Assembly: GCA_963205295.1 (NCBI GenBank)
Contig: CAUJIY010000054.1
Location: 1 to 37,928, forward strand
Source: Pseudomonadota bacterium
GTDB taxonomy: Bacteria > Pseudomonadota > Gammaproteobacteria > Steroidobacterales > GCA-2729495
DNA length: 37,928 bases
Direction of reading: 5' to 3'
Of this stretch, positions 10,867-18,827 are shown piece after piece. Each line of letters starts with the position of its first letter. The first letter of the stretch is position 1. The notes under the pieces are model-generated. The model was not told the DNA's origin. It made no database searches and was given only the letters and a program-made list of their open reading frames with translations. The position numbers and the translations under genes were made by a program.

Positions 10867-11352
10867 ATGAAGCCACGCTCCACGAAACCACGCGAAGCCG
10901 GGCGCAAGGTCATCGCCGAGAACCGCAAGGCACGCCACGACTTCTTCATCGAAGAACAGCTCGAAGCCGGCCTGGCCCTGCACGGCTGGGAGGTGAAAAG
11001 CCTGCGTGAGGGGCGCGCCAACCTGGCCGAGGGCTACGGCATCATCCGCGATGACGAGGCCTGGCTGATCGGCGTCAACGTCTCGCCGCTGGCCTCGGCC
11101 TCGACTCACGTCGAGGCGCAACCGGTTCGCCCACGCAAGCTGCTGCTCCACCGCCGCGAACTCGACCGGCTCATCGGCGCCGTCGAGCGCGAGGGTTACA
11201 CGCTCGTGCCACTCACCCTGTACTGGAAGAACGGCCGGGCGAAGCTTGCCCTCGGCCTCGCCAAGGGCAAGAAGCAACACGACAAGCGCGCCAGCATCAA
11301 GGCCCGCGACTGGGAGCGGCAGCGCCAGCGGCTGGTCCGCAAGTCCGGGTGA
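10867..11352 (+). CDS. smpB: tmRNA-binding protein SmpB
   Basis: SmpB binds tmRNA and places it in the A site of stalled ribosomes during trans-translation. The 161-residue protein shows the OB-fold core ([35 protein letters not shown]) and the family segment [15 protein letters not shown], followed by [23 protein letters not shown]. The basic C-terminal tail ([20 protein letters not shown]) inserts into the mRNA channel in known structures. Its RNA partner ssrA follows about 110 nt downstream. Confidence 0.97.
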   Translation: MKPRSTKPREAGRKVIAENRKARHDFFIEEQLEAGLALHGWEVKSLREGRANLAEGYGIIRDDEAWLIGVNVSPLASASTHVEAQPVRPRKLLLHRRELDRLIGAVEREGYTLVPLTLYWKNGRAKLALGLAKGKKQHDKRASIKARDWERQRQRLVRKSG

Positions 11353-11360
11353 AAGCCGGC

Positions 11361-11377
11361 GCCACCGGACCGGTGGC
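11361..11377 (+). other. palindrome after smpB
   Basis: GCCACCGG and CCGGTGGC are separated by one base, eight bases after the smpB stop codon. No T-run follows, so it is at best a weak rho-independent terminator or an RNA-stabilising stem. Confidence 0.3.
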
Positions 11378-11400
11378 GGCACAGCCTGCGACGGCGGTCA

Positions 11401-11430
11401 TTGTGGCCGACGGTGGCCCAAGCCTAAACT
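11401..11430 (+). promoter_or_regulatory. ssrA: probable ssrA promoter
   Basis: TTGTGG at 11401-11406 and TAAACT at 11425-11430 are spaced by 18 nt. Transcription would start near 11437, about 28 nt before the mature tmRNA 5' end, consistent with a precursor trimmed by RNase P. Confidence 0.45.
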
Positions 11431-11464
11431 ATTCGCGGTCATCGTGGTCATACCCGGTGACCAT

Positions 11465-11827
11465 GGGGGCGACCTGGTTTCGACGTGGGTCGCGAAACCC
11501 TGGGTGCATGCCGAGGTGCAGATCACCTCGTTAAACCATCTGCAAACCAATAGTTGCGAACGACGACAACTACGCTCTCGCTGCCTAAAAAACAGTCTTG
11601 AGCCCTCGGGCTGAGTCCGTGCTTGTGCGGAAGCAGATGCCGGGGTTATCAATCACAAGATCGCGCCAGGGCTCGTCCGGGGTCCGAACGCTAAAACCCA
11701 CACCGGACTGGCTGTCGGTCTTCCCTGTCCGTCGGGTAGCCGCCAGCGAGAACAAAGGCGGAATAAGCATGTAGAGCTCATGGCGTAGGGCTTGCGGACG
11801 CGGGTTCGATTCCCGCCGCCTCCACCA
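11465..11827 (+). ncRNA. ssrA: tmRNA (one-piece), tag ANDDNYALAA
   Basis: Transfer-messenger RNA rescues stalled ribosomes and tags the unfinished protein. The 5' end GGGGGCG pairs with CGCCTCC before the discriminator A and the encoded CCA at 11825-11827, forming a 7-bp acceptor stem with one G-U pair. The conserved start GGTTTCGACGTGG and the T-arm GCGGGTTCGATTCCCGC are present. The tag frame resumes at GCG 11556 and reads A-N-D-D-N-Y-A-L-A-A, with the stop at 11586-11588; the hydrophobic ALAA end is the ClpXP degron. The total of 363 nt fits the standard one-piece form. The 3' end of this gene is a frequent integration site for islands, relevant to the unusual genes that follow. Confidence 0.97.
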
Positions 11828-11833
11828 ATACCC

Positions 11834-11867
11834 AAAATCCCAACCCTTATCGGTTGGGATTTTTTTT
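11834..11867 (+). terminator. rho-independent terminator of ssrA
   Basis: The stem AATCCCAACC / GGTTGGGATT has a 6-nt loop and is followed by an uninterrupted T-run (through 11867). It begins a few bases after the tmRNA CCA end. Confidence 0.93.
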
Positions 11868-12003
11868 GCCCGTTCCCCCAGTGTTGGCGCGGGTTTGGGC
11901 CGCGCTGCGACGGACGCCGCCGCACCCGCCCCAGCATTGACGCGGATTTCCGGCTCCTCGTTCGTCGCGCAAACCGCCTTGGCGCGGGCGACCCGGCACC
12001 GCT

Positions 12004-12510
12004 TCAGCTCGTGGCCTCAAACGCCGGGTGGTAGGTGACGATGCCGCGCGGGGTCGCGGTGCCGAGATGCAGCGCTTGAAAATACTCGTGCGGCACGCCC
12101 GGGAGAACCAGATCCGGAGTGGCGCGAAAACCAAAGCGGCCGTAGTAGCTCGGCTCACCCAGAAGCACACACCCCTCGGCGCGGTGCTGCCGCAGGGCCG
12201 CCAGCGCCGCCACCATCAGCGCGGAACCGACTCCGTGGCCCTGGTGCGCGGGAAGCACCGAGATCGGGCCCAGGCCGAACCACTGCGTGCTGCCGTCGCT
12301 GATGCTCACCGGCGACAAGGCGATGTGGCCGACCAGCACGCCGTCCAGCTCGGCGACCAAGGAAATCGTCAGCACACCAGAGCGTCGCAGTGCATTGACG
12401 ATGTGCTGTTCGGTATGGCTGCTGTGCGGTGCGTTCAAGAAGGCCGCAGCCGTGATGGCTCCAATGGATGGGACATCCGCTGGCACTTCCTCCCGAACAA
12501 TCGGCTGCAT
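12004..12510 (-). CDS. GNAT-family N-acetyltransferase (YhbS-like)
   Basis: This 168-residue acetyl-CoA-dependent acetyltransferase has an unknown substrate. The acetyl-CoA motif is GLGPISVLPAHQGHGVGSALM (the Q/RxxGxG/A pattern as QGHGVG). It is followed by the stretch CVLLGEPSYYGRFGF seen in COG3153 / YhbS-like proteins. I chose the ATG at 12510 (MQPIVREEVPAD): the AAGGA ribosome site sits 7 nt before it but almost touches the alternative ATG at 12516. The gene is transcribed toward ssrA and is the first gene of the accessory-looking block. Confidence 0.85.
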   Translation of the reverse strand: MQPIVREEVPADVPSIGAITAAAFLNAPHSSHTEQHIVNALRRSGVLTISLVAELDGVLVGHIALSPVSISDGSTQWFGLGPISVLPAHQGHGVGSALMVAALAALRQHRAEGCVLLGEPSYYGRFGFRATPDLVLPGVPHEYFQALHLGTATPRGIVTYHPAFEATS

Positions 12511-12666
12511 GAACATTTCCTTGGGGTCAGCGGCTCGATTTGAGACTACTCGTTCACGATGGGCCGGACATCCCAGACGACGGGAGTCTCTGGCCTGTAG
12601 TGGGTCCTTCTTGGCCGGATTTGTTTGCGGGGGGGGCGCGAGCGCGCTGCGCGTCTACCGTCAGGG

Positions 12667-12701
12667 TGCAAACCGAGGTTTGCAGGGTTTGCGGTTTGCA
12701 C
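12667..12701. repeat. cluster of GGTTTGCA repeats
   Basis: This lies in the 320-nt gap between the GNAT gene and the Fic gene. Four copies of one 7-8-bp word occur in 34 bp: inverted at 12667-12674, direct at 12677-12684, 12686-12692 and 12693-12700. The first two form an 18-bp near-perfect palindrome, TGCAAACCGAGGTTTGCA. The outer copies also pair as GTGCAAACC...GGTTTGCAC. It could be a protein-binding site or an RNA hairpin. The rest of the gap shows no gene. Confidence 0.5.
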
Positions 12702-12760
12702 TGGCCATGTTCCGAAGTGGGGAGCCTCCCCGCCGACCGGGCCAGCAAGGCATATAAATG

Positions 12761-12818
12761 GGGTATTTACATAGCGAAATACCCTTTTCTACGGTACGAT
12801 TACCCTATTTACACAGCG
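12761..12818 (+). promoter_or_regulatory. operator-like repeats upstream of the Fic gene
   Basis: A perfect 8+8 inverted repeat, GGGTATTT and AAATACCC (12761-12768 and 12777-12784), has an 8-nt centre. Part of it recurs downstream: TATTTACATAGCG at 12764-12776 and TATTTACACAGCG at 12806-12818 match at 12 of 13 bases. The copies are exactly 42 bp apart, about four DNA turns, and the second ends 12 nt before the Fic ATG. TTTACA within the first copy resembles a -35 box. This suggests cooperative repressor binding across the promoter; the Fic protein has a C-terminal winged-helix-like region and could be autoregulatory (inference). Confidence 0.6.
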
Positions 12819-12830
12819 TGCGATGAGCCC

Positions 12831-13898
12831 ATGCACTCACTCTCGCCCGACTACCTTGCCAGACTGCGCTTCGATGCCCAGCAATTGGCGACACTGCGCG
12901 CCATTGGGGAGTACAGGGGCAAGCAGCGCCTGTACGTCGTCCAGTCGCCAGAGGTGCTGAGCGATCTGCGGCAGGTCGCCGTGGTCGAGTCCACCGAGTC
13001 ATCCAACCGGCTCGAAGGGGTGGTGGTCGCAGCCGCCAGGCTGAAGTCACTCGTGCTGAAAAACGCGGCGCCCAAGAGCCGTTCCGAGCAGGAGGTGGCT
13101 GGCTATCGCGACGCGCTGGGGCTGATCCATGAAAGTGGCGACCAGATGCCCTTCTCCGAGGGCACGGTTCTCCAACTGCACGGCATCCTGTACCGCTATA
13201 TGCCGCAACCCGGAGGGCACTGGAAGTCCACCAACAACGACATCGTCGAACGCCACCCGGACGGCAGCTCGCGCATCCGCTTCCGCCCGGTGGCCGCGCA
13301 TCTCACACCGATGGCGATGACGGATCTTGTCGTGCGTTATCGCGCCGCGCTGGATCAGCATTTGGCCGACCCGCTGGTGCTGGTGCCGCTGGCCATACTC
13401 GACTTCCTGTGCATCCACCCCTTCCCGGACGGCAACGGCCGCATGGCGCGACTGCTCACCCTGCAACTGCTTTACCACTTCGACTACGCCGTGGGCCGCT
13501 TCATCAGTCTGGAACGCATCTTTGAGGAATCGAAGGAGAGCTATTACGAAACCCTGCAAGCCAGCTCACAGGGCTGGCACGAGGCCACACACGACATCGC
13601 GCCCTGGCTGGACTACTTCTGGGGCGCGCTGTTGCGCGCCTACAAGGAGTTTGAAGAACGCGTCGGCACGATCGAACGCGGACGCGGTGCCAAGGGCGAC
13701 CGGGTACGCGCCGAAATTCTCAAACGCAACCTGCCGTTTTCGATCTCCGAGATCGAGGAGGCCTGCCCCGGTGTCAGCCGCGACATGGTACGGCTGGTTC
13801 TGCGCGCGATGAAAAAGGAAGGCTTGATCGCACCGACCGGTAAGGGGCGCGGTGCCAAGTGGATCGGCCTCGGACAACGACCGCCAACACAAGAATAG
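12831..13898 (+). CDS. Fic-domain protein (class II, probable AMP transferase)
   Basis: Fic enzymes attach AMP (sometimes other nucleotide parts) to target hydroxyl groups, and many act as toxins. The 355-residue protein has a complete active-site motif HPFPDGNGRMAR at residues 196-207 (consensus HxFx(D/E)GNGRxxR). An N-terminal inhibitory motif SNRLEG lies at residues 58-63, matching (S/T)xxxE(G/N), so it is the self-inhibited class II type. The last 80 residues look like a winged helix (DRVRAEILKRNLPFSISEIEEACPGVSRDMVRLVLRAMKKEGLI). The ATG at 12831 (MHSLSPDYLARLRF) suits the family; upstream frame extension is non-homologous. The ribosome site is weak. It heads the cluster that ends with the primase-helicase, and its last 40 bp overlap the next frame. 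Confidence 0.92.
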   Translation: MHSLSPDYLARLRFDAQQLATLRAIGEYRGKQRLYVVQSPEVLSDLRQVAVVESTESSNRLEGVVVAAARLKSLVLKNAAPKSRSEQEVAGYRDALGLIHESGDQMPFSEGTVLQLHGILYRYMPQPGGHWKSTNNDIVERHPDGSSRIRFRPVAAHLTPMAMTDLVVRYRAALDQHLADPLVLVPLAILDFLCIHPFPDGNGRMARLLTLQLLYHFDYAVGRFISLERIFEESKESYYETLQASSQGWHEATHDIAPWLDYFWGALLRAYKEFEERVGTIERGRGAKGDRVRAEILKRNLPFSISEIEEACPGVSRDMVRLVLRAMKKEGLIAPTGKGRGAKWIGLGQRPPTQE

Positions 13899-14395
13899 AA
13901 GCGCTTACCGGAATCGCGCATGCCTTCATCAACGAGCGTCACCGCCCGAACATCGTCGTGCTACCCGAGAAAACAACGTGGCAGATGACGGGCATCGAGT
14001 CTTTTGATCCCGTCGATACCACACTCACGCGGATGCAGCATGTGCTGGTCATCGAGTTGAAGAAGGGTGGATTCGAGCTCATGCGGAAGGAGATCAATCA
14101 GGCCGGTGGCTATGTGCAGGACATCGCCGCTTCCGGCGCGCTGTCAGGCAGCCCGTTCATTTGCGCGTGGGTGGTCGGGCAGAGGATCGCTGCGGGTGTC
14201 GAGCGCGACAAGCAGCTCGGCAATCCGGCTTACGGGCGCATCAGGGCAGCAACCTTTGGTTCATTGGTGGATACAGCCAATGCGCGTCTGCTGAAGCTGC
14301 GCACCGTCCTGGCGGATCGGTACGGCGGTTCATCGACGGATGAGCTGCTGAACCGCGTGTTCTCGCAGCCGATCCAAGATGGACTGGAAATCTGA
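13859..14395 (+). pseudogene. 5'-truncated PD-(D/E)XK-like nuclease domain fragment
   Basis: The frame can start only at a GTG inside the Fic gene. Its recognisable sequence begins right at the Fic stop codon (TRIEALTGIAHAFINERHRPNIVV). The segment HVLVIELKKGGFELMRKEINQAGGYVQDI has the E-x-K motif (E66, K68) followed by Q81 and Y85, the pattern of PD-(D/E)XK nucleases. Similar segments, as I recall, form the C-terminal part of larger GHKL ATPase-type proteins. That N-terminal part is missing here, so this is most likely the tail of a longer gene joined to the Fic gene by a deletion. A real, translationally coupled 178-residue protein cannot be excluded. It ends 2 nt before the next gene. Confidence 0.5.
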
Positions 14396-14397
14396 CA

Positions 14398-14949
14398 ATG
14401 AAAGGCCGCAGTAAGCCCAGCTGGTCCGACGTGAAGGGCAATCTCGCCGACCTCGACCGCCAGGGCCTGACCGGCCTACTGCAGGACCTGTACGCGGCCA
14501 GCAAGGACAACCGGACCCTTCTCCACGCTCGCTTCGCGCTGGGCGACGACGTGCTGAGGCCATACAAGGCCACCATAGACCGCTGGCTCTGGCCGGATGT
14601 GTTCAAGAACCAGGACACCTCGGTGTCCAAGGCCAAGAAAGCCATCTCGGACTACAAGAAGGCCATCGGCCAGCCGGAGGGGTTGGCCGAACTCATGGTG
14701 TCCTACTGCGAGCGTGCAGCCGGTTTCAGCAACGATGTCGGCTTGCAGGACGAAGGCTACTTTGACGCGCTGGTACGGATGTTCGGGCAGGCGCTGAAGG
14801 CCATCGATGCGTTGCCTGACGATGGCCGACCCGCACTGGTGGCGCGTCTGGATGCCGTGCGCCGCATCAGTCACAACTTCGGCTATGGCGTCGGTGACGA
14901 CATGGACGATCTCTTCGCAGAGTACGGATTCGATGATCGATCGCGATGA
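14398..14949 (+). CDS. DUF6155-family protein
   Basis: This 183-residue, mostly helical soluble protein has no known function. The stretch SKAKKAISDYKKAIGQPEGLAELMVSYCERAAGF and the C-terminal ISHNFGYGVGDDMDDLFAEYGF look like the DUF6155 family from memory. No catalytic motif or membrane segment is visible. The gene starts 2 nt after the preceding fragment and overlaps the primase-helicase gene by 17 bp, so it is almost certainly co-translated with it. A role as accessory or regulatory partner of the helicase is inference from the overlap only. Confidence 0.75.
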   Translation: MKGRSKPSWSDVKGNLADLDRQGLTGLLQDLYAASKDNRTLLHARFALGDDVLRPYKATIDRWLWPDVFKNQDTSVSKAKKAISDYKKAIGQPEGLAELMVSYCERAAGFSNDVGLQDEGYFDALVRMFGQALKAIDALPDDGRPALVARLDAVRRISHNFGYGVGDDMDDLFAEYGFDDRSR

Positions 14950-17284
14950 ACTGGCTGAACTGCGAGCCGAGAACACGCGCCTGATAGCGTTGCTCGAATC
15001 GCGGGGCATTGAATGGCGCTTACCGTCACGGCCAGAACCTCCACCCGAACCGTCCAGGCTGTCCACCGAGGAAAAGGTAGCGCTGTTTCGCCGTCTGTTT
15101 CGCGGGCGCACGGATGTTTATCCAGTCCGCTGGGAGGGTAAAACCTCCGGCAAGTCGGGCTACGCGCCAGCCTGCGCCAACGAATGGCGCGCCGGCGTCT
15201 GCGAAAAGCCGCGTATCAAGTGCGCGGACTGCAGCAACCGCGTGCTGATCCCACTATCCGAGGCGGTGATCTACAAGCATCTGGCCGGTGATCACACGAT
15301 TGGCGTGTATCCGTTGCTGGAGGACGACAGTTGCTACCTCCTGGCCGTCGATTTCGACGAGGCGGAATGGCGCGACGATGCGCAGGCGTTTATGCAGTCC
15401 TGCGACGAGCTCGGTGTACCGGCAGCGCTGGAAATCTCGCGCTCCGGGAAAGGCGCGCACGCGTGGATTTTCTTCGCCAGCCGCGTTTCCGCCCGTAATG
15501 CCCGGCGCCTGGGCACGGCCATCATCAGCCATACGTGTTCGCGCACCCGGCAATTGCGGCTGGAATCCTACGACCGGCTGTTCCCAAACCAGGACACGAT
15601 GCCCAAAGGTGGGTTCGGAAATCTCATTGCCTTGCCGCTGCAGAAGGCGCCGAGGGAGATGGGTTTCAGCGTGTTCGTCGATAGCTATCTGTCACCGTAC
15701 CCGGATCAATGGTCGTTCCTGGCTTCCATCCAGCCGATGGCCGCACACGACATCGAGCCGACCATTCTGCGGGCCACGGGCGGCGTCCATCCCCTGGACG
15801 TGACCTTTATCGACGATGAGGATCTGGCGACGCCGTGGAAGCGCGAGGGCACTTCGAACAGGAAACTGGCAGGACCAATACCAAAGTCGCTTCGCGTGAC
15901 ACTGGCCAACCTGGTCTACTTCGAGAAGGCGCAGCTGCCGCAGGCGCTCGCGAACCGCCTGGTCCGCCTGGCCGCTTTCCAGAACCCCGAGTTCTACAAG
16001 GCGCAGGCGATGCGGATGTCGGTGTGGGACAAGCCGCGCGTCATCGGCTGCGCCGAGAACTATCCGCAGCACATCGCACTGCCGCGCGGCTGTCTCGACG
16101 CCGCCCTGTCATTGCTCCGCGACAACGGCATCGCCTGCGATCTGAAAGACGAGCGTTTCTCGGGCACACCTCTGGCCGTCGCCTTCGTCGGCACATTGCG
16201 TATCGACCAGGAGACTGCCGTCTCGGCGACGCTGCAACACGATGCCGGCGTGCTCTGCGCGCCGACCGCATTCGGCAAGACGGTCACCGCCGCCGCGATG
16301 ATTGCCCGGCGGGGCGTGAACACCCTGGTGCTGGTGCACCGCACGGAACTGCTCAAACAGTGGCAGGAACGCCTGCAGGCCTTCCTTGGCGCCGGCAAGG
16401 GAGTGGTCGGCACCATCGGCGGCGGCAAGGCGAAGCCTACCGGCAAGATCGACATCGCGGTGATGCAGTCCTTGTCCCGCCGGGGCGAAGTAAACCCGCT
16501 GGTCGAAGACTACGGACAGATCATCGTCGACGAGTGCCATCACGTCGGCGCGGTGTCGTTCGACGCCATCCTGAAACAGGCAAAGGCGAAATACGTGCTC
16601 GGCCTGACGGCGACACCTATCCGCCGCGATGGCCAGCAACAGATCATCTTCATGCAGTGCGGGCCGATCCGCCACACGGCGCCTACGCCAGCCAGTGCGC
16701 CCCAGGATCTGGAGGTCGTGCCACGCTCACGCTTCGCACGGATCGATCTGCCATCCGAAGCCGGCATTCAGGATGTGTTCCGCCACCTGGCCAATGACCC
16801 GGAACGTACCGGCGCTATCGCAGCCGAAATCGAGAGCGCCTGCGCGCAAGGCCGCAAGGTGCTGGTGCTGACCGAGCGGACCGAACACCTCGACGCCATT
16901 CACGCCGCGCTGGATGGGCATGAGCCGGTGCCGTTCGTGCTGCATGGGCGAATATCGAAGAAGCAGCGAAGCGTCCTCATTGCCGAGCTGAATGCCATGC
17001 CACCCGACGCGCCGCGCATTCTGCTGGCGACCGGCAAAATGGTCGGTGAGGGCTTCGACCATCCCCCTCTCGATACCCTGGTACTGGCGATGCCGGTTTC
17101 CTGGAAGGGAACGCTGCAACAGTACGCCGGCCGCCTGCACCGGAAGCATGCATCCAAGACCGGGGTCCGGATCATCGATTTCGTCGATACCGGCCATCCG
17201 GCATTGCTCAGGATGTGGGACAAGCGCCAGCGCGGGTACCGAGCGATGGGTTACCGGATCGCTGCGGAAGTGGGCGGTTCATGA
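14933..17284 (+). CDS. TOTE-type archaeo-eukaryotic primase fused to superfamily 2 helicase
   Basis: This 783-residue fusion starts with a short coiled coil (DELAELRAENTRLIALLESRG, residues 5-25). A zinc-ribbon-like cysteine set follows (C81, C90, C97, C100 in CANEWRAGVCEKPRIKCADC). The archaeo-eukaryotic primase domain has its acidic motif VDFD at 139-142 and the histidine motif SGKGAHAW at 171-178. The C-terminal helicase shows Walker A APTAFGKT (443-450), motif II DECHH (533-537), LTATP (558-562) and motif VI QYAGRLHRK. This architecture is that of TOTE conflict systems (the Pfam AEP-TOTE primase), proposed by comparative genomics to act in genome conflicts. All key residues look intact. 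The start follows from the overlap with DUF6155. A terminator lies about 95 nt after the stop. Confidence 0.88.
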   Translation: MIDRDELAELRAENTRLIALLESRGIEWRLPSRPEPPPEPSRLSTEEKVALFRRLFRGRTDVYPVRWEGKTSGKSGYAPACANEWRAGVCEKPRIKCADCSNRVLIPLSEAVIYKHLAGDHTIGVYPLLEDDSCYLLAVDFDEAEWRDDAQAFMQSCDELGVPAALEISRSGKGAHAWIFFASRVSARNARRLGTAIISHTCSRTRQLRLESYDRLFPNQDTMPKGGFGNLIALPLQKAPREMGFSVFVDSYLSPYPDQWSFLASIQPMAAHDIEPTILRATGGVHPLDVTFIDDEDLATPWKREGTSNRKLAGPIPKSLRVTLANLVYFEKAQLPQALANRLVRLAAFQNPEFYKAQAMRMSVWDKPRVIGCAENYPQHIALPRGCLDAALSLLRDNGIACDLKDERFSGTPLAVAFVGTLRIDQETAVSATLQHDAGVLCAPTAFGKTVTAAAMIARRGVNTLVLVHRTELLKQWQERLQAFLGAGKGVVGTIGGGKAKPTGKIDIAVMQSLSRRGEVNPLVEDYGQIIVDECHHVGAVSFDAILKQAKAKYVLGLTATPIRRDGQQQIIFMQCGPIRHTAPTPASAPQDLEVVPRSRFARIDLPSEAGIQDVFRHLANDPERTGAIAAEIESACAQGRKVLVLTERTEHLDAIHAALDGHEPVPFVLHGRISKKQRSVLIAELNAMPPDAPRILLATGKMVGEGFDHPPLDTLVLAMPVSWKGTLQQYAGRLHRKHASKTGVRIIDFVDTGHPALLRMWDKRQRGYRAMGYRIAAEVGGS

Positions 17285-17378
17285 ACCGGTCTTGGCGATT
17301 ATCCGCAGGCATTTGCACCGGTCCGAATCGGCTGACCGAGAACCCAGTTCTGCGGTCAACCATCCCACCACCATATAC

Positions 17379-17412
17379 AAGGGCCCGGATACTCTCCGGG
17401 CCCTTTTTCTTG
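17379..17412 (+). terminator. rho-independent terminator after the primase-helicase gene
   Basis: AAGGGCCCGGA and TCCGGGCCCTT form an 11-bp stem with a 5-nt loop, followed by TTTCTT. It also lies after the end of the minus-strand MFS gene and may serve both directions. A second imperfect hairpin (TGACCG-GAAC / GTTC-CGGTCA, 17333-17358) precedes it. The remainder of 17285-17516 shows no gene. Confidence 0.9.
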
Positions 17413-17516
17413 CCTGAAATCCCCGCGCCACACGAGGCTCCGGCCATCTGTGTTGCGGGTGCCGACCTGCCGAAATGTCACACCCCGATACCACCACTCC
17501 AAAGACCGGACCAGCG

Positions 17517-18800
17517 TCAGCGCTGCGCTCCCTGCTCGTGCGCCGGCCGGACGGCACGAAAGCTGCGGTACAGGAGCAGGTCGTAGGCGATCTTGAGGGT
17601 GCCTGCCACCACGAGGGGCAGGCCCGCCCAGGATGCGCTGCCGGCAAGGACGATCGTCACGGGTGGCGACAGCGCAGCGCCGATCGAGCGGGCAACGCCC
17701 GTGAGACCGCCCGCCGCCGCACGTTCTTCCGGACTGACCACGGCGAGGAGATAGGCCTGCCGTGTCGGTACGTCCATCTGGGTGACGAGCGAGCGGACCA
17801 GCAGCAAGGCTGAGGCCGCAGCCAAGCCGGGAGCGAGCGGCAGCAGGAGCAGCAGCACGTTGGCTGGCAGGTGCGTGAACACCATGGTGTTCAGCAGCCC
17901 GATGCGACGCGCCAGCGAGCCGGCTGCCAGCGCGGACAACGCCGACAGGAGATTCGTGCACAGAAACAGCGTGCCGAGCTCCGCTGGCGTCGCACCGAAA
18001 CGCCGTTCGAGCCAGTAGGCCATGGCTGTCTGCACCACAAATCCGCCACCGAAGGCATCGAGCGCGAAGAGCCCCGACAGCCGCATCACGATGCCGCGTG
18101 ACCGATGCAAGCCCAGGCGCCCGAGGCCGGCGGCAGCGACTGCCCCGTCAGGCGCCTCGACCGTGGCACTGAGCCTGCCGAAACCCAGCACCAGCGCCAG
18201 GCCGAGGATGGCGTAGAGCCACATCACGGGCGTGTACGCCGCAGCACCGGCAAGACCTGTGCCCTGCGCGACCGATACCAGGGTGCCACCGCACAGCGAG
18301 CCGAGCGCCGTGCCGGCCGCACCGGTGAGGTGATACCAGGCCAGCGTGCCGGTGCGCCGCTCCGCCGTGACGAACTGGGCGAGCGCGGCCTGCTCGATCG
18401 GCAGGAATGCCCCCGCTTCGGCACCGCTCGGACTGATCACGCCGAACGCCAGGCCGACCAGCAGGATGGGGTACGGTGCCCCAGCGATGAGCAGCGCCCC
18501 GGCAAGCACCATCAGCCAGGCGCTCCAGCGCAGGACGCGCACCCGCCCCAAACGGTCGGCCCGCGTTGTGAGCAGCAGCGCGACGACGGTGTCGCCGCAG
18601 AGCGTGACGACCAGCAGCAGGCCGATGGCAGCCGGAGTGGTGCCGAGTGCCCCCAGGTAGAGCGCGAGCACGACCGACAACAGGCCGAAGGCGAACAGGC
18701 GCAGGAAGCGCGTGAAAAACAGCAGCCGAACATTGCCCGGCCAGCTGATGTGCGATGCCGCGGCAGTCACGGGCGCACGGCCAGCGGAGTGCACCGGCAT
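17517..18800 (-). CDS. major facilitator superfamily transporter
   Basis: This 427-residue polytopic inner-membrane protein has about 12 hydrophobic segments. The first is LRLFAFGLLSVVLALYLGAL; the MFS loop-2 region reads TTRADRLGRVRVLR (the G-x-x-x-D/R-x-G-R-x pattern in variant form). A later loop, RQAYLLAVVSPEERAAAGGLTGVARSIGAAL, is typical of drug or sugar efflux-type MFS proteins. The substrate cannot be told. The start is uncertain: ATG 18800 lacks a well-placed ribosome site, and GTG codons at 18794 and 18770 are alternatives. Confidence 0.85.
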   Translation of the reverse strand: MPVHSAGRAPVTAAASHISWPGNVRLLFFTRFLRLFAFGLLSVVLALYLGALGTTPAAIGLLLVVTLCGDTVVALLLTTRADRLGRVRVLRWSAWLMVLAGALLIAGAPYPILLVGLAFGVISPSGAEAGAFLPIEQAALAQFVTAERRTGTLAWYHLTGAAGTALGSLCGGTLVSVAQGTGLAGAAAYTPVMWLYAILGLALVLGFGRLSATVEAPDGAVAAAGLGRLGLHRSRGIVMRLSGLFALDAFGGGFVVQTAMAYWLERRFGATPAELGTLFLCTNLLSALSALAAGSLARRIGLLNTMVFTHLPANVLLLLLPLAPGLAAASALLLVRSLVTQMDVPTRQAYLLAVVSPEERAAAGGLTGVARSIGAALSPPVTIVLAGSASWAGLPLVVAGTLKIAYDLLLYRSFRAVRPAHEQGAQR

Positions 18801-18827
18801 CCTACGCAGACACGCAGCTCGGGCCCC

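Noticed and set aside
17320-17358. tRNA-like T-arm fragment (CCGGTCCGAATCGG) as a possible island att site
   Set aside because: No acceptor or anticodon arm can be built, and it does not match the ssrA 3' end; the likeness is short enough to be chance.
17365-17380. CCACCACCATATAC as a repeat of the ssrA end CCACCAATACCC
   Set aside because: The match is gapped and under 12 bases, too weak to call an attachment repeat.
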